Origin: Colletotrichum lupini
Lineage: Eukaryota > Ascomycota > Sordariomycetes > Glomerellales > Glomerellaceae
Direction of reading: 5' to 3'
Assembly: GCF_023278565.1 (NCBI RefSeq)
Contig: NC_064677.1
Location: forward strand, 2,232,001 to 2,296,000
DNA: 64,000 nucleotides
Shown here: positions 11,016 to 23,022 of the stretch, in pieces
Layout of the letters: the number at the start of each line of letters is the position of its first letter
How positions within the stretch are numbered: the stretch's first letter is position 1
Made by a program: the position numbers and the translations under genes
The notes under the pieces: generated by a model
What the model was told of the DNA's origin: nothing
Database searches by the model: none
What the model saw: the letters and a program-made list of their open reading frames with translations, nothing else

Positions 11016-12584
11016 TCATGACTGACCTTCGACGCCCTTCCCCTTGATCTTGAACTCCGCCGTTTTGAGCAATTCGCGCAAGCTACCCTCAGCATGGCTT
11101 CGCGACACGCCGCCTTGAGCAGACGCTGAGCCAAGTCCCACGACAGGCGGCAATCTCCACGGCACCCATCCAGTCAGTCCGGCCAGAAGACCCGTCGGTG
11201 TCTTCGTCTGATCAGACTGGGCTGATGTCTCGTGGTGCTGGGGCCCAGATGTATCGGCTCGATGACTTTCGTCCGATCCTTTGTGGACATGGCGATGCGC
11301 CACGCTCTCGTCGACATCCGTCCGAACTTCAAGATGGCTTGTCGACGTCTTTGGCAAAGCCGGCTCGCTGACTAAAGCTGTTGCTGAGCTTCGGGGCGAG
11401 GTAGGCTTGTTGGTGGCCACGGACTGTCGCGTGCTCTCCAACATGGCCGTGGCGAATGATGAGGATTTCCTCCTGACTAGTGGCGGCGGCTGGTCTTTCT
11501 GATTCTTGCTTGACTGTCCCTCGCCCTCGCTGACCGAAGACGTGGGCGTCGTGCTGCCTGAAGACTTGCGTGCGGCCCTGCCTCGCACCTCGGCGGTGAT
11601 CTCTGCGGCCGACTTCTTCTTCGACTTGTCCTCCTCGGAAGACCGACTGGAAGACATGATCGTCTCCAAGGTTCCCATGGCTATACTTCTCCTCCTGCCA
11701 GTACTCCGTCGCTTCTTATGTCTGCGCTCTTCATCCGATACAACGGCTTCAAGTGTTGGACCAGCACTCTGGCGCTGGCGCCTGGAAGACGATGCGCGGC
11801 TTGTGAAAGATGCGCCGGATCCGTGAGGTGCAACATGAACCTCGTACTGGTTACTCAAAGAGTATCGCGATCGGGCACATATCTCGGCAATTCGATCGAG
11901 GTCGGCGTTGATGTTATTCTCTCCCTCCTCTGCCTCGATGTTGGCCATCATGCTCTTGAAGCTATAAGCCTCCACAGGCGGGAGCTTGGCTAGGGCATCC
12001 TGGCCCTCCAGGCGCTTCTTGGCCATTCCTCTAGCCATACTCAAACCTCCATTCTGAGCAGACTTGGTCCCGCCGAATGTGGTGCGAAGAGCTATGATGC
12101 GCCGTACAGAAGCTGCGGAGCCGCTCACCACGGACGAGGCGGTTCGTGGGCCGAGACCACCTCCGCTTACACCGTTACTGCGACTGGTACTGGTGGGCCG
12201 GCTGTGAGACCCAGAGTATGTCCTTACAATGACGGGCTGAGAGTATGTACTGCTTTGGGCACCGGTAGACTTGGCGTAGCGATGGCGGGAAGGGTAATTG
12301 CTGTTTAGCTCGCGCAGGGCAGAAGTGCGATGTGCGGCGGTGCTATCGTCGAGGGGAATCGGCTTTCCCTCAGCCGTCGAAGGAACAAGAGATGTCGAGG
12401 ACGTGTTGGGCTGGAAGAGCGGGGGAAATGCAAATGATATAGAGTCTCGCGAGGTTCTCTTGGACGCAAGAGAGGAAGGGAATTGAGTAGCCGCGGGGGC
12501 ACCTCCGGGACGAGCACCTGGGGGATGATGGCGGGATTGAGATGAACCGGAGTGGTCTTGAGGAGGGGTCTTCCCTGAACCCAT
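11016..12584 (-). CDS. Unrecognised, largely disordered 522-residue protein
   Basis: I do not recognise this protein. It is a single uninterrupted frame with an ATG at 12584 (a GTG six bases upstream is not needed). Ser, Thr, Arg, Gln and Pro dominate and most of it looks disordered. The most structured part is about residues 183-257: an RGMAKKRLEGQDAL segment, then LPPVEAYSFKSMMANIEAEE, a helix reading ADLDRIAEICARSRYSLSNQ and the strand-like YEVHVAPHGSG. Basic clusters such as RRHKKRRSTGRRR could be nuclear localisation signals, and RKSSSF resembles basophilic kinase sites. A second more ordered patch near the C-terminus contains GLLAGLTGWVPWRLPP and a Leu/Lys-rich helix. No signal peptide or membrane segment is seen. 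Codon use resembles the neighbours and the frame is long and open, so it is probably a real gene of unknown function. Confidence 0.75.
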   Translation of the reverse strand: MGSGKTPPQDHSGSSQSRHHPPGARPGGAPAATQFPSSLASKRTSRDSISFAFPPLFQPNTSSTSLVPSTAEGKPIPLDDSTAAHRTSALRELNSNYPSRHRYAKSTGAQSSTYSQPVIVRTYSGSHSRPTSTSRSNGVSGGGLGPRTASSVVSGSAASVRRIIALRTTFGGTKSAQNGGLSMARGMAKKRLEGQDALAKLPPVEAYSFKSMMANIEAEEGENNINADLDRIAEICARSRYSLSNQYEVHVAPHGSGASFTSRASSSRRQRQSAGPTLEAVVSDEERRHKKRRSTGRRRSIAMGTLETIMSSSRSSEEDKSKKKSAAEITAEVRGRAARKSSGSTTPTSSVSEGEGQSSKNQKDQPPPLVRRKSSSFATAMLESTRQSVATNKPTSPRSSATALVSEPALPKTSTSHLEVRTDVDESVAHRHVHKGSDESHRADTSGPQHHETSAQSDQTKTPTGLLAGLTGWVPWRLPPVVGLGSASAQGGVSRSHAEGSLRELLKTAEFKIKGKGVEGQS

Positions 12585-14584
12585 CTTCACTGGAGGTCGC
12601 GGATTGCGCGACGGGCTAAATATATGTACAATGAGATAGCAGCATGAGCTGTCAGGGTAGTAATTTTGAAGGGTAAGTCGGCGTTGCTATGTCGTGCGGC
12701 AGGATGGGGTTTGGGGTGGGAAAAAAAGTCAGATCAGCGGATGCGGAGGCATGGTTAGCTGGTATCGGACGTCGCGTGTGGGAGAGAGAGATATGTCGAG
12801 TGCTGTTCCTGACCGGGATGTGGTTCGCGGGCGAGGAGAGAATATGCAGGTAGGTTGTTTTAGCAGATGTGCGAATCGTTCGTTTTGGAACTGTGTCCTT
12901 CCAAATGGGCAATGAGCGGTCTCGGGAGGTGGAGATGGGTTAAGTTGAGACAGGCAGATACGGGCGATGGAGGTGTGTGAGTGTCTACTGTAGTATATTC
13001 GAGTAGCGTGACTGCGGCGTGGTGGAGCGAGTTCTGTGAGGAAGCAATCCGGATCGCCTCGAGATGCGCAGACAAGGTTGCAAACTGGATTCCCCGCAGC
13101 GATTGCAGATTTCTCTCGAGAAGAGGAGCAGAAAGGTGGAGGAGGAATGAGACAAAAGCGATGGAAAGGGAAATCAGAAAGGGGGGGAAGCAAGAAAAAG
13201 AGTATTCTGGCAAATGTTTAGGGTGAAGTTGCATCCGGTTGTAGCGTTGGGTTTTTGGGGCGGGGGAAGAGGCAGGAGGCAGGAGGCAGGAGAGAGAGAG
13301 AGAGGCTACTTGCAGTTTAGACCGTGACAATAGGCGCAAAAGAGGTATCCGGAGACACAATATGACAGACAGCCCAGCCAAAAAAGACAGCCCGGCTTTT
13401 GGTAGGCCGCTAGAGAAAAGCACTTGAGAGGCTATTACAGGCTAGAGCAACGCGGCACCAGCGAACGAAGCAGGTGCGTGCTGCACGAGTGTCGTGGCTG
13501 CCGTTCAAAGGGTGGTCCGACACTGCCCCCCCTGTCGCTGCCATTGAGCTCCCGTCAGTGCCGTCCAATGACGGCGAGCTTTACCGTGCCAAACGGCAAT
13601 ACTGTGAGACGGTGGCACGGTCCTCTTCCCCGCCGGTCGCTCTTCCGTCCTCAATTCCCAGTGTCCCACCCTCCGGCACCTCAGCACAGCGAGACGGCGA
13701 CTGGCCCAAAAATGCCAACTCTACGCCCGGGCCATAGTCAAAAATGACCAGTCACCACCACTACTGCCAGCGCCAGCTTTCCCCTCATTGGCACTCATGG
13801 TCCAATCCTGGCGGCGTATCGATCGTTGAATCAGAATGCAGTTGTCAAAGACGGGAGTTTTGAGCAATTCCTTGACGTTGAGTGGATACAGAGAAGCGAA
13901 TCTAAAAGAATATTCTGGACTTCCTTACGTGTGGCCAGACCATTGTCAACACCACTTTCACGCCAAATGAAGTCGTTTTTGCAGACGGATACTCACATTG
14001 CAAATTGGAAGTTCCGTCACAATGATGCGCAGGTCGTGGACCCTATAGCGGCCCTCGAGTCTCGACCAGGCTTAATCAATAAGTTCCGCCCACATGGCAC
14101 TGTCTGCCCAGCCCTGTCGATCGATTCGGCAGCATTGATTCGAGCTTGGAAGCCAAGAGAGACGCATGCAACTACAGTGCTGCTCGTTCAACCGTATCCC
14201 TCAACATCCTCGAGCTGCGACTTTCCATAGCCCGAGAATCATAGGTATTCACAATCACCGGTGGCAAGACCAGGTAGGATGCGCTGGCAATCGAGATCAG
14301 GCACCATCATCTATATCTGCACGCGCGCCAGGCACGCGCACGCCGTTGGTCAAGTTTCTGATGGTATTATTCTTGTTTATCTTCATACAGTCTGCGTGCT
14401 GCCAAAGGACCATTGCCTCCTCGTTGTCGCCAGGTGAACACCCTTCCCAAAGATGATGCTGATGTCGCTCGTCAGGACACCGGCCATACATAGTCGTACC
14501 TACTGCCGCGCATGTGCCGCACTACCATTCCGCTGCAGCTACAGTCACCGATAGCCTCCCTAGGTAACCACACAGTTTTGCGAT
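12585..14584. other. Gene-free stretch upstream of the unknown gene and downstream of pmp3
   Basis: Both flanking genes are on the minus strand, so this holds the promoter and leader of the unknown gene and the 3' end of pmp3. Minus-strand sequence at 12650-13300 is pyrimidine-rich, as in many fungal leaders. A short purine-rich repeat lies at about 13271-13305. Open frames here are short, overlap on both strands and carry no recognisable motif. Confidence 0.5.
13271..13305. repeat. GGCAGGA triplication next to an AG microsatellite
   Basis: Three near-perfect copies of the 7-mer GGCAGGA run into about seven AG units. It is a small purine-rich simple repeat in the presumed leader or promoter of the gene at 11016-12584. 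Confidence 0.8.
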
Positions 14585-15010
14585 TTAGTGAGTCGGCTGG
14601 GCAATCGTGCCGTAACCGTGGCCGCCGCTCTGCACGTTGTCGCTGTAGACACCCGGCGCGCGGCCAGTAATGATACGGCCCTCCCTCGCCTGGTCCTTGC
14701 GGTCGTAGTATACGTATTCGAGGTAAAATGCGTGGATGTGACCGGGGATGTATCCCAGAAGCGTCAGGCAGATGTTGACGAGGAGGTCTATGGAACCGGT
14801 CAGCGCTATCTCCACTAGCCACCGCCTTGAACCAGACGTGGACTTTGGACAACTCACCCATGCCACAGCCAGCGACTGCGTAGACACCGACAGGCGGCAC
14901 TGTAGTATATGTTAGCATTCTCCTAGCTTATCCGTGCAACCATCGTTGCGTCGCCGCGACGTACCCAGAATGGTGATGAGGATGAGAAAGACGGCGGAAA
15001 TGGCACCCAT
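14585..15010 (-). CDS. pmp3: Pmp3/UPF0057 plasma-membrane proteolipid
   Basis: Small hydrophobic membrane protein of the Pmp3/RCI2 (UPF0057) family, which in yeast modulates plasma-membrane potential and salt tolerance. Exons on the minus strand are 14965-15010, 14858-14899 and 14585-14787, giving 96 residues with phase closing exactly; the introns are 65 and 70 nt. The protein starts MGAISAVFLILITIL, a first membrane helix. It continues with the family signature PPVGVYAVAGCG and a second helix DLLVNICLTLLGYIPGHIHA, then FYLEYVYYDRKDQ. The hydrophilic tail ending GGHGYGTIAQPTH is longer than in yeast Pmp3 (about 55 residues); from memory such tails are usual in filamentous fungi. An uninterrupted frame through the last exon starts inside intron 2 and is not the real start. 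Confidence 0.96.
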
Positions 15011-18000
15011 TTTGTTTGTCTGATGTTTTCCTACTGAAAGTGATAGTCTTCGAGGATGATGCTTGATGCGTCGATGGGACTGGACGAATGTTCTGATTCA
15101 GTTGCGTGCGCTTAAGGGTATCAAGAAGTATCAGTGTGCGTGAAGTTGTTGTTGATTTGGCAAAACAAGTCGACGTCAACCTCAGCCGAGGCGAGGAGAA
15201 CCTTAAATGCCCCAGCCTGGGTCAGACACAACCTGGCGTGCCTGGCAAGGCGGCGGCGCGGCGAACGGCCAAAAGTTGCCGTGCTCTCACCTGCCTTGTC
15301 TTGCTTTGCGAGAGGTAACAGGTTGCGCGTACGCCCTGACGCCTCCCCCTCGACCTACGTAACCTGAGCAGCCAATGTCAATGAGCGAAGCCCTTCGTGA
15401 CGTGGAATGGGTGGCCAGTGCATGACGTAACCGGCACGTGCCGTTTCACTGCCGGCCGCCCAGGCCTTTGGGTTCCTGGACCAATGTATCTTGCTTGAAT
15501 CCATATTTGACAGTCTGGTCCGTATCTGGCAGATTTGTCGGAAACTCGGCGAAGCAATGTGATTCTAGAATCTCAAGACATCAGAGAGAAGGGTATGGTG
15601 ACAGTCGTGGCCGTAGAGCTGAGAACCATGGCGATCATTGAAAAGCCCCAATGAGACGCAGTGTGCCCTGAACCAGCAAGGCTTCCGGCTTGCTGCCGGC
15701 CACAGATGGTGCGTGCCTGAGACATGCATCTCTCCGATTCCCCAACCGGAGCCAATCATGCAACAGTATATATACAGTGAACCCCCCGAACACCTCTAGG
15801 CGTACCTAAAGAAGATGCCTCCTTACGAAGGATAATGGCCAAGACGGCTTTCAAAGCTGGTGTTGATGCATGTCATCCCACTGGAAGATCAACAAACCGT
15901 ACAATTCTCTGTAGCCTGTACCCAGAGCTAAGCCATCCTCTAAACGCCTGATAGAGTCCTGCGGCCCGTTGTTTCGTTGAGATCTCAAAGGCTATCATAG
16001 CCGTGACAGACAGACGTCGGTCTGTTTCAATGGCGACCGATGTTATGTCGAGCAGGAAAGTTTCGCATTCAGGAGCTCCGGCTGATCTCCAGCCAGGGTC
16101 CAAGCTTCTCCCGAAGCATACACGTGCTTCGTCTAGAACGTCGAAAATTAGGCGAAAAAGAAGTTTTTGCAAAGAACCATAAAGGAATCGGCTAACAAGC
16201 GCTGAGTTGCGGAGATTTTGGAATTGGGTTGTGGTATATAAAGACTAGCCAACCAGTGAATGCAAATATCGTTACGGTCCGAGCAGGGACCAGCATCGCC
16301 GTGTTGCTCCGCGACATGCTCTTGAAACGGAGGCCGCGTAGCTGCTCGCTCGCCTCCAGATGACATAACCACGCGAAGCTTGCGAACACCAAATCGCTGC
16401 CTTGGCTAGATTAGATGAATTTTACATATTTTGAATTCCCATCGGAGATTCGAAATGCCGTCTAACAAATGAGACTCATCTCGGCTGAGGCGCCTCGAGA
16501 ATAGCACACATCCGAGTTGAAACTGCTTGGGACGTTGGGCGTGACTCTGATTTAGGCTACCAGTTGGCATAGTCGAAAACACAGCCGCAACACAACTTGG
16601 ATCGACAAGGCAATACGAATGCCGATCAAGCCACCACAGACCTGGTAATATCACCTCCAACTACCGGTAGGTGAAGCAAGGCAGAGTCCGAGGACACCGA
16701 GACCGACTCGACTGATTAGTATAGCTCGAATCAAGAGACCTCACACTGCTGTTCATGAGGACGTACTGTGTAGAGTAACAGAACCGGTGCCGAAGAGCTG
16801 CGGTGATAGCCGGGAGGGTCTGATTTCCTTCGACAGGCAAGGGCTGGCGCTAGCTCCAAGGGCCCATCCGTGGCAGATGGGGGCCGATGGTAATGGTGCG
16901 AACTAAGACACTTCTTCCAACCTTCTCGAAGCTTGAGCCCTGCGAAGTGTGTTGAATAAGGGGGGTCTGAGCCGTTGAACCCGCGGATTGGTTCAAAACT
17001 ATGCCCCGTCCGCCAACCTTTACAGACTTGTGAAAGTGATTTAAGAAGCAAACTCATCAGCCGCCCACGGTAGGCAATGTAAAGTGTTGTTTACGTCGCC
17101 TTCGACCGCGGAGACGTGTGTCGATGCTCTCCTCTCCATCGGTACCGAGCCGTGCTGCCGATGCTACCTGCAAAGGTGTAGGGGAACGGCTACCCGAAGT
17201 AGCGACAGGGTAGGCCCAGTTAGGCCCAGTCAATACATCATTGTGGGCTGATACCATGGGCGCCAGGTGACGCTTCGTGTGTGCCGGCAAGTGAGGTATG
17301 GCCGTGTGGAGCCATTTAACGTTCGCTTTGCTGCTCCAAAGGGGGCTAACTGCAAAGCTGTTGGATCCTTCAGAAGGAATTTTGTGTGTGCCGGCTGGTA
17401 ACATGCTAACTCCACGGACGTTGATGCCTTCTTGAAAGTCCCAGAACCGTTGACCAAGCTCGCGAAAACCTAGCTGAATCTCTCCACGTGGTGGACAGGG
17501 AGATGTCGCTCAGCGGGTAATCTTGGTGCGTGCTACCACAACTGTCTGTACTCAGAGACAGTTTTCGCCTCCGGGTCCTCTGACACGCACTCAAACGGGC
17601 AAGCTCCCTAGACTTGTCTTGAACAGACAGTTTGCGGCTCGCTGTTTGACCTGGGGTAGTGGTACTTGGCTGCGGAACGAGGCACCTCTTCAACGCTCAT
17701 GTTGACTGACTGCTCCTTCCCAAAGGTCTATGCTCAACGGCCAGTGGGCGACTTGTCATGGGAGGCTGCTTGTGGAGTGGAAGTCGACAATGTGTACGGA
17801 GTAGTGTATGTGTGTAGCTTCAGGCAGGGTAACAAGGGTGGGGAGGCATCCGGAGACTGAAGTCGACAGGTGTTTAGGGCACAGTAGCAAAGTGACCCCT
17901 TATCGAAGAGCATATTGTGCATTTGGGCGAGCTAACACGCCTCTGTTCTCGTTCCCCGTAGTCATCATTGTGCCGCTTTATAGACTATACTTGTGCAGTT

Positions 18001-20804
18001 ATGGATTGCTCATGGCAATGATCCTCTGAAGGTTGGTCGATCCATCAGCATGTGTTGATATGCTCAGAACCCAAAACAGGAATTCCTTCGTCGCGGAGTT
18101 AAGTGTGTGACAAAGCCGCATAGGCGCAACCCCGGAGAACAATAGAGGTCGATACACGACTGGGACGCAGTGTGCCGCTTGTAGTTGCAGTATCAACTAC
18201 CTTGGTCCCCGACGAGGGCGATGCCGCGAGGGACGTGAGTGACGGGTTCGTGCTGGACGGAGAAGACGCAAAGGGGAGAAGAAGGGTCCCTGCTGATAGG
18301 GAAGATCCAAGCATCCGGCGACGGCGGCAAGGAGCCGGTATGCAAGAGAGCGTGGCTATGTCCAAGGGTTCCCTCCCGAGGGAACGTGGAAAAGGCGCCG
18401 TGGTCGAAGAGTGGACTTTTGAGCCCTGCCGTGCATAAAATGTGGTGGTTTCTGCAGCCTAGCAGCAGGTTATAGTCACCGCCGGCGGCCCTCCAGCGTC
18501 TACAATTTCTTGTCGAGCGCCAATGGACAGTTGACCATTGGATGATTCATGGACTCTGTTCAAAGGGGGTGAGAGTCGCAGCAGTGGTGGGAAGAGAGGC
18601 TATGGAAAGGTAAGCAAGCTGAAGCTGTCTCCGACGTCTTGTAGACCCGTATCCCCGGGAATTGAAGTCAACAGCCTGTGGCCTGCGTGTGTGTTTTGTC
18701 CGACAAATGTGAGGCGAGCGGTATGACGGGTGGGGTTTTGGATGCACATTCCGTTCTTTAGCACGGATGGAATTTCATTCGCGACCCCATTTTCCCACGT
18801 TGGGTCAAGCGATGGGACGCTGATGTGGCCCTTCCCTTGCCGTGCTGCTGCTCTCTGAGGTACCTGAGGTACTCCGTAGAATCTGCTTGGGTTCCCTCCG
18901 CCGTGGTTCATTGCGCGCACATGGCAGCCCAGGCAGGAAGGCCAGATGCAACGAGCACGGCCGCAGTCTCCGGCACAGCACTGACGCCGCTCCCAAGTGC
19001 GACAGGGGAAAGGCACCTAAACCAAAGGCTCCAGCAGATGTGCTTCGGCACCTCGGATCTGTTGGCGCTTGGGTTCCTACTTAGGGGACATTCCATTGAG
19101 TTAGGGGACTTGAGAAGTTGGGGCGGGTTATGCAGTTGACGAAGCTCGTGGGGTCCTAGACCGAGACTATTAGCTCGCAGAAAGCAAAGGCAAGGCAGGC
19201 TTATGAGACGAGACATCGCGGGGAACACGATCTACCTTAGCACGGATTGTCATGTGCAGCTGTCTGCTCGGAGGAACCTCATCTCTCTTTTTCCTGTGAA
19301 AGTCACGATCGCGGGAGCCGTCCCTGCAGGGTACAGACGCAGTTTTGAGAAAGAACATGGCTTTGGTCGCCGATGAGGAGCAGCACTAGGGCTGCCGGCC
19401 TTATGCAGTAGCCCTTATGGTTCTCTTCGTTCTCCAAGCTTGAGTGTCGTTTGCTCAAGTCGAGCCGAGACAATAAAGTCGAGGTTGATACTCGAGAAGA
19501 CCCATACACATGAACGATGGTGATGGAGGAGAAAACTGAGCGAGGGATTTCAGGGTGCCTGCCAAAGAGAATTCGTCGCCAGCTTGCATTGGTTCCGTAA
19601 GCAACCCCGATGGCTGCGTATCATGTATGATTCGAGACTTTTCCAACGTTCATCTTCATGGCCACCTCACGATGGAAAGTGCCAAACACCTCGCATTGCT
19701 GTCACAATCTAAGCTCAAGGCAAGGAAGGCAAGGTACCTTACCTCCACGTCGCCTTACCGTGTTACCAGGGGTGCCTCCACCAGTCGTATCAAAATTGCA
19801 AGCCCGGCAACTTGTGTATGTCATGTACCTGACCAAACCAAGCCTCCCCCCCGTTGCCGTACGGTACTGCCCTGGGTGTTGGGTGCTGTTGGTGCAGCTG
19901 CACATGGACCAATTGCGCCCACCAAACACGCCCTCGATCGTTGGACAGCATCTTGTTTTGTTCCTGCCGGTCGTCGTCTCTTGTTACTCGTTGGTGTTGC
20001 CATGTACTTGTGTAGAAAGGCAACGTCAGACAGGTAAGAAAGACCAATTGTGGGAAGTACTGCCTGGGCTGAAGGCAAGGTCAGCGGTACCTGCCTCACT
20101 ATCTACTGTATAGGAATAGGTATACCTGTGGATGCACAAGTCTCCGTAAGGTACGAATACTCACGTACCGTTGTAAACACCGGGCTTTTTGCAATCCTCT
20201 TTTTTTGGGAGTCGTTCCCCAGGAGCAAAAGAGACAGTGGAGGAGGTACTTTCCCTCGCACTGCACGCTCCATGCAAAACTAGGTACCCTACCTGACGGA
20301 GCATTTTCCCAAGTCCCACGCCAACACCAATTTTCTTCTCCTGCGTCTACGGTCGACTTCCCTCCTACCTTCCCATCACCTTTCCCTCTTTTCGGTTCCT
20401 TCCTCCTTGCCCCTACCGAAACCTCCCACCTCTCCTCCTCCTCCTCTCCTTCCCCGAGTTGCTGCGAGGACAAAAGGTATTTCGACACGAGGACCGGTCA
20501 ATTTCCTCCTCGTCTCCTTTTCTGCCCTTGCCTGCTTGTTGCCGCAACTTCCGCTTCGGTCTTTTTTGCTGTGCACTTCACTTTGCTCGGCACCTCTCCT
20601 GAAGCTTGAACCGGGAACCACTCCCGTACCCTCCCCCGAGCATCCGTCGTTTGTTCGAGTCAACCACACACCTACAGCTACTCGCCTGCTGTGTGGGAAA
20701 CAATTGTTTGAAGCATCGGCTTGCTTTCTCCCAGGCATCGCCATAGCCATTATCCTTACCGTGCAGCCTTTCGTCATCGGCCACGTTGTCGCCTTCCTGC
20801 CAAA
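15011..20804. other. 5.8-kb gene-free stretch between pmp3 and the Nrp1-like gene
   Basis: This lies between two divergent start codons and is the longest gap in the normal-composition part of the window. Open frames are all under about 200 codons, mutually overlapping and without motifs. Features seen are a 10-bp direct repeat (TAGGCCCAGT) at about 17211-17230, several GGTACCT/AAGGTACC-like words at about 19730-20290, and a strongly pyrimidine-rich stretch at 20330-20550 that probably forms the leader of the downstream gene. No RIP signature, tRNA or transposon motif was recognised. It may contain non-coding RNAs or a gene too diverged or fragmented to see by eye. Confidence 0.45.
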
Positions 20805-23022
20805 ATGTCTGGTTCCCAAGCTGGTAACCAGCTCAACATCGATCGCTATGTCGTGATCCACGTCGCAACCACCTGCGATGAGCATGGAGTCTACGTCACC
20901 AAGGACTCGGCCGAGGTTATTGAGCTCGGCTGGATTCTTCTCGACGCCAAGTCTCTGGAGGAGGTGAGTTGGCATCATCCGTCCCCGGCTTTTTTTTTTT
21001 GCGGGCTATCCCTCATCGCTGCTTCAACCCAGAGCTGACCGAGCTTGTCTCTAGATCACCCGCGAGAGCGTTCTTGTCAAACCCATCAACACTCCGATCA
21101 CACCCCTGTGCAGTAAGTAGTCGCACCAGGCTTGAGACCTCAATCCCCTTCCCGTCACGCCATATGACGCCTGTTTGAGGCGCGGGCAACGTCCTCGTGA
21201 AAAAATTCCCTAGCTGACCTCGGCATTTTCCTCTTCCTCTAGCGAGCTTGACGACCCTGACCTGGGAACATGTCCGTAACGCTGGTACCTTCCGCGATGC
21301 CATTAACCGATTCGACACCTTTGCCAACGAACACTTGACTTCGCAAAACCTCGATTTTGTCTTCGTTACCCTCGATGCTTGGGACCTTCGCGTCCAGCTG
21401 CCCCGAGAGGCCCGCGACAAGGCTGTCGTTCTGCCTCCGTACCTTCAGCACTCCCGCACGTTCGATTTGCGAACCGAATATCAGAGATGGCAGCAGCACC
21501 ACCCCGAATCGTTGCCTTTTGGGCCCTCAATGCTGTCCAATATCTGTGCCGCCTTGGAGGTGGAGCCGGTCCAGTCCAGTGCTCCAATCAAGCACAACCT
21601 GCCTTTCCACCTTCAGGCGCTGGCTCCTGCCTCTCCTCGCCGCGCCATGGAGGAGGCCGTCACTCTCGCCCGCGTTCTGCGAGGCCTCATTCGCAAGTCG
21701 CAGCCTTCCCATGAGCACCCCGATGTCTTGACGAGACCAATGGATGCTCGCGCCGATGTGCGGGCTTTCTTGTCGGAGCGCAGCAAGGTTCTCCACATGT
21801 CTGGCCTGCCCCATGATACCACTCAATCCGAGCTCGAGAGCTGGTTCACTCAGTTTGGCGGGCGTCCCATTGCGTTTTGGACCCTCCGTACCCCTGAGCA
21901 GCACAAGCCCACCGGCAGCGGCTTCGCCGTGTTTTCTTCCCATGAGGAGGTAAGTTGGCCATTTCTTCATCGTGCCCTGCACACTGTCCATTGTGTCTAT
22001 CAAGAACCTACGTGTGGCGTTCTTAGTTGGACACTGTCATCAGACGTGGCACTTTTGAGGTACCCTGCTGACATCCTTCCTAGGCCGCTGAGAGTCTGTG
22101 CATGAACGGTCGTGCCCTTAATGAGAAGGCGATCGAAGTGTCTCCGTCTTCTAGCCGTGTCCTGGACCGCGCTGCTGAGATCCTCACCCCCTTCCCGCCC
22201 AGCAAGAACCGCCCTCGCCCTGGCGACTGGACTTGCCCTTCATGTGGCTTCTCGAACTTCCAGCGGCGAACTGCGTGTTTCCGCTGCTCGTTCCCGGCTG
22301 TGAGTGCCGGGCCTACCGGCGACATGGGCTACGGCTACGGATACGGACCACCGGCCATGATGCCCCCTCCTCAGCACCACCACGGACACATGGGTCACGG
22401 TGGTGGTCGCATGGGCGGCAGCGGCGTTGTGCCGTTCCGCGCGGGAGATTGGAAGTGTGGCAATGAGGTCTGCGGTTACCACAACTTTGCTAAGAACGTA
22501 TGCTGTCTGCGATGCGGCGCCAGCCGTGCTGGTGCCGCCGTCGTCGCTGACTCTGGTGGCTACCCTTCCCCCATGGACCCTCCCTCCAACTATAGCATGA
22601 GCCAGGGCTCCATGAGCGGCACGCCCGGACCTGGCCCCTTTGCCTCGGCCGGTGGTAACTTCGCCTCTCAGGGCGGCGGCTACGGTGGTGGTCAGCACTT
22701 CGGTGGCCCGCCCAGCACCTATGCTCTTCCCTCGGGCATTGGTGGCGGAGCTGCTCCCTACCCCTCCTCCCTCAACACGCACGGTTTCGGACCGGCCCCT
22801 GGATCCCACTCCGCCGGCCCCTTTGACAGCCGCGCTGCCGAGGCTGCCTTCCAGTCGGCCTCCAACGGGCCCGCATCTGCCGGCCCTTCGAACAACTTTT
22901 ACTCGCAAAACGAAAACGATCCCTTTGCGTTCCTTTCCAGCGGCATTGGCGGTTTGTCCGTCAGCGGCGGCGATGCCCGCCAGAACGGAGGAGCTGCGCC
23001 TCCGAGCAAGTCTCCTGCTTAA
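20805..23022 (+). CDS. nrp1: Nrp1-like RNA-binding protein: exonuclease-like fold, RRM, two RanBP2 zinc fingers
   Basis: Probable cytoplasmic RNA-binding protein related to yeast Nrp1. Exons are 20805-20963, 21055-21112, 21243-21949 and 22084-23022, giving 620 residues with all phases closing. Residues about 13-235 resemble an Eri1-like DEDDh exonuclease domain: YVVIHVATTCDEHG aligns with the family's IDxExTCDE motif and DAWDL with its second motif. However, the first two catalytic acids are replaced by H19 and A21, and the last motif reads RRAMEEAVTLARVL without the usual His and Asp. It is therefore probably a non-catalytic fold. An RRM follows (about residues 252-330, VLHMSGLPHDTT...GFAVFSS). 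Two RanBP2-type zinc fingers come next: GDWTCPSCGFSNF near 355-380 and GDWKCGNEVCGYHNF near 428-455. The C-terminus is Gly/Ser/Pro-rich. The start at 20805 follows a pyrimidine-rich leader lacking upstream ATGs after 20272. Confidence 0.9.
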
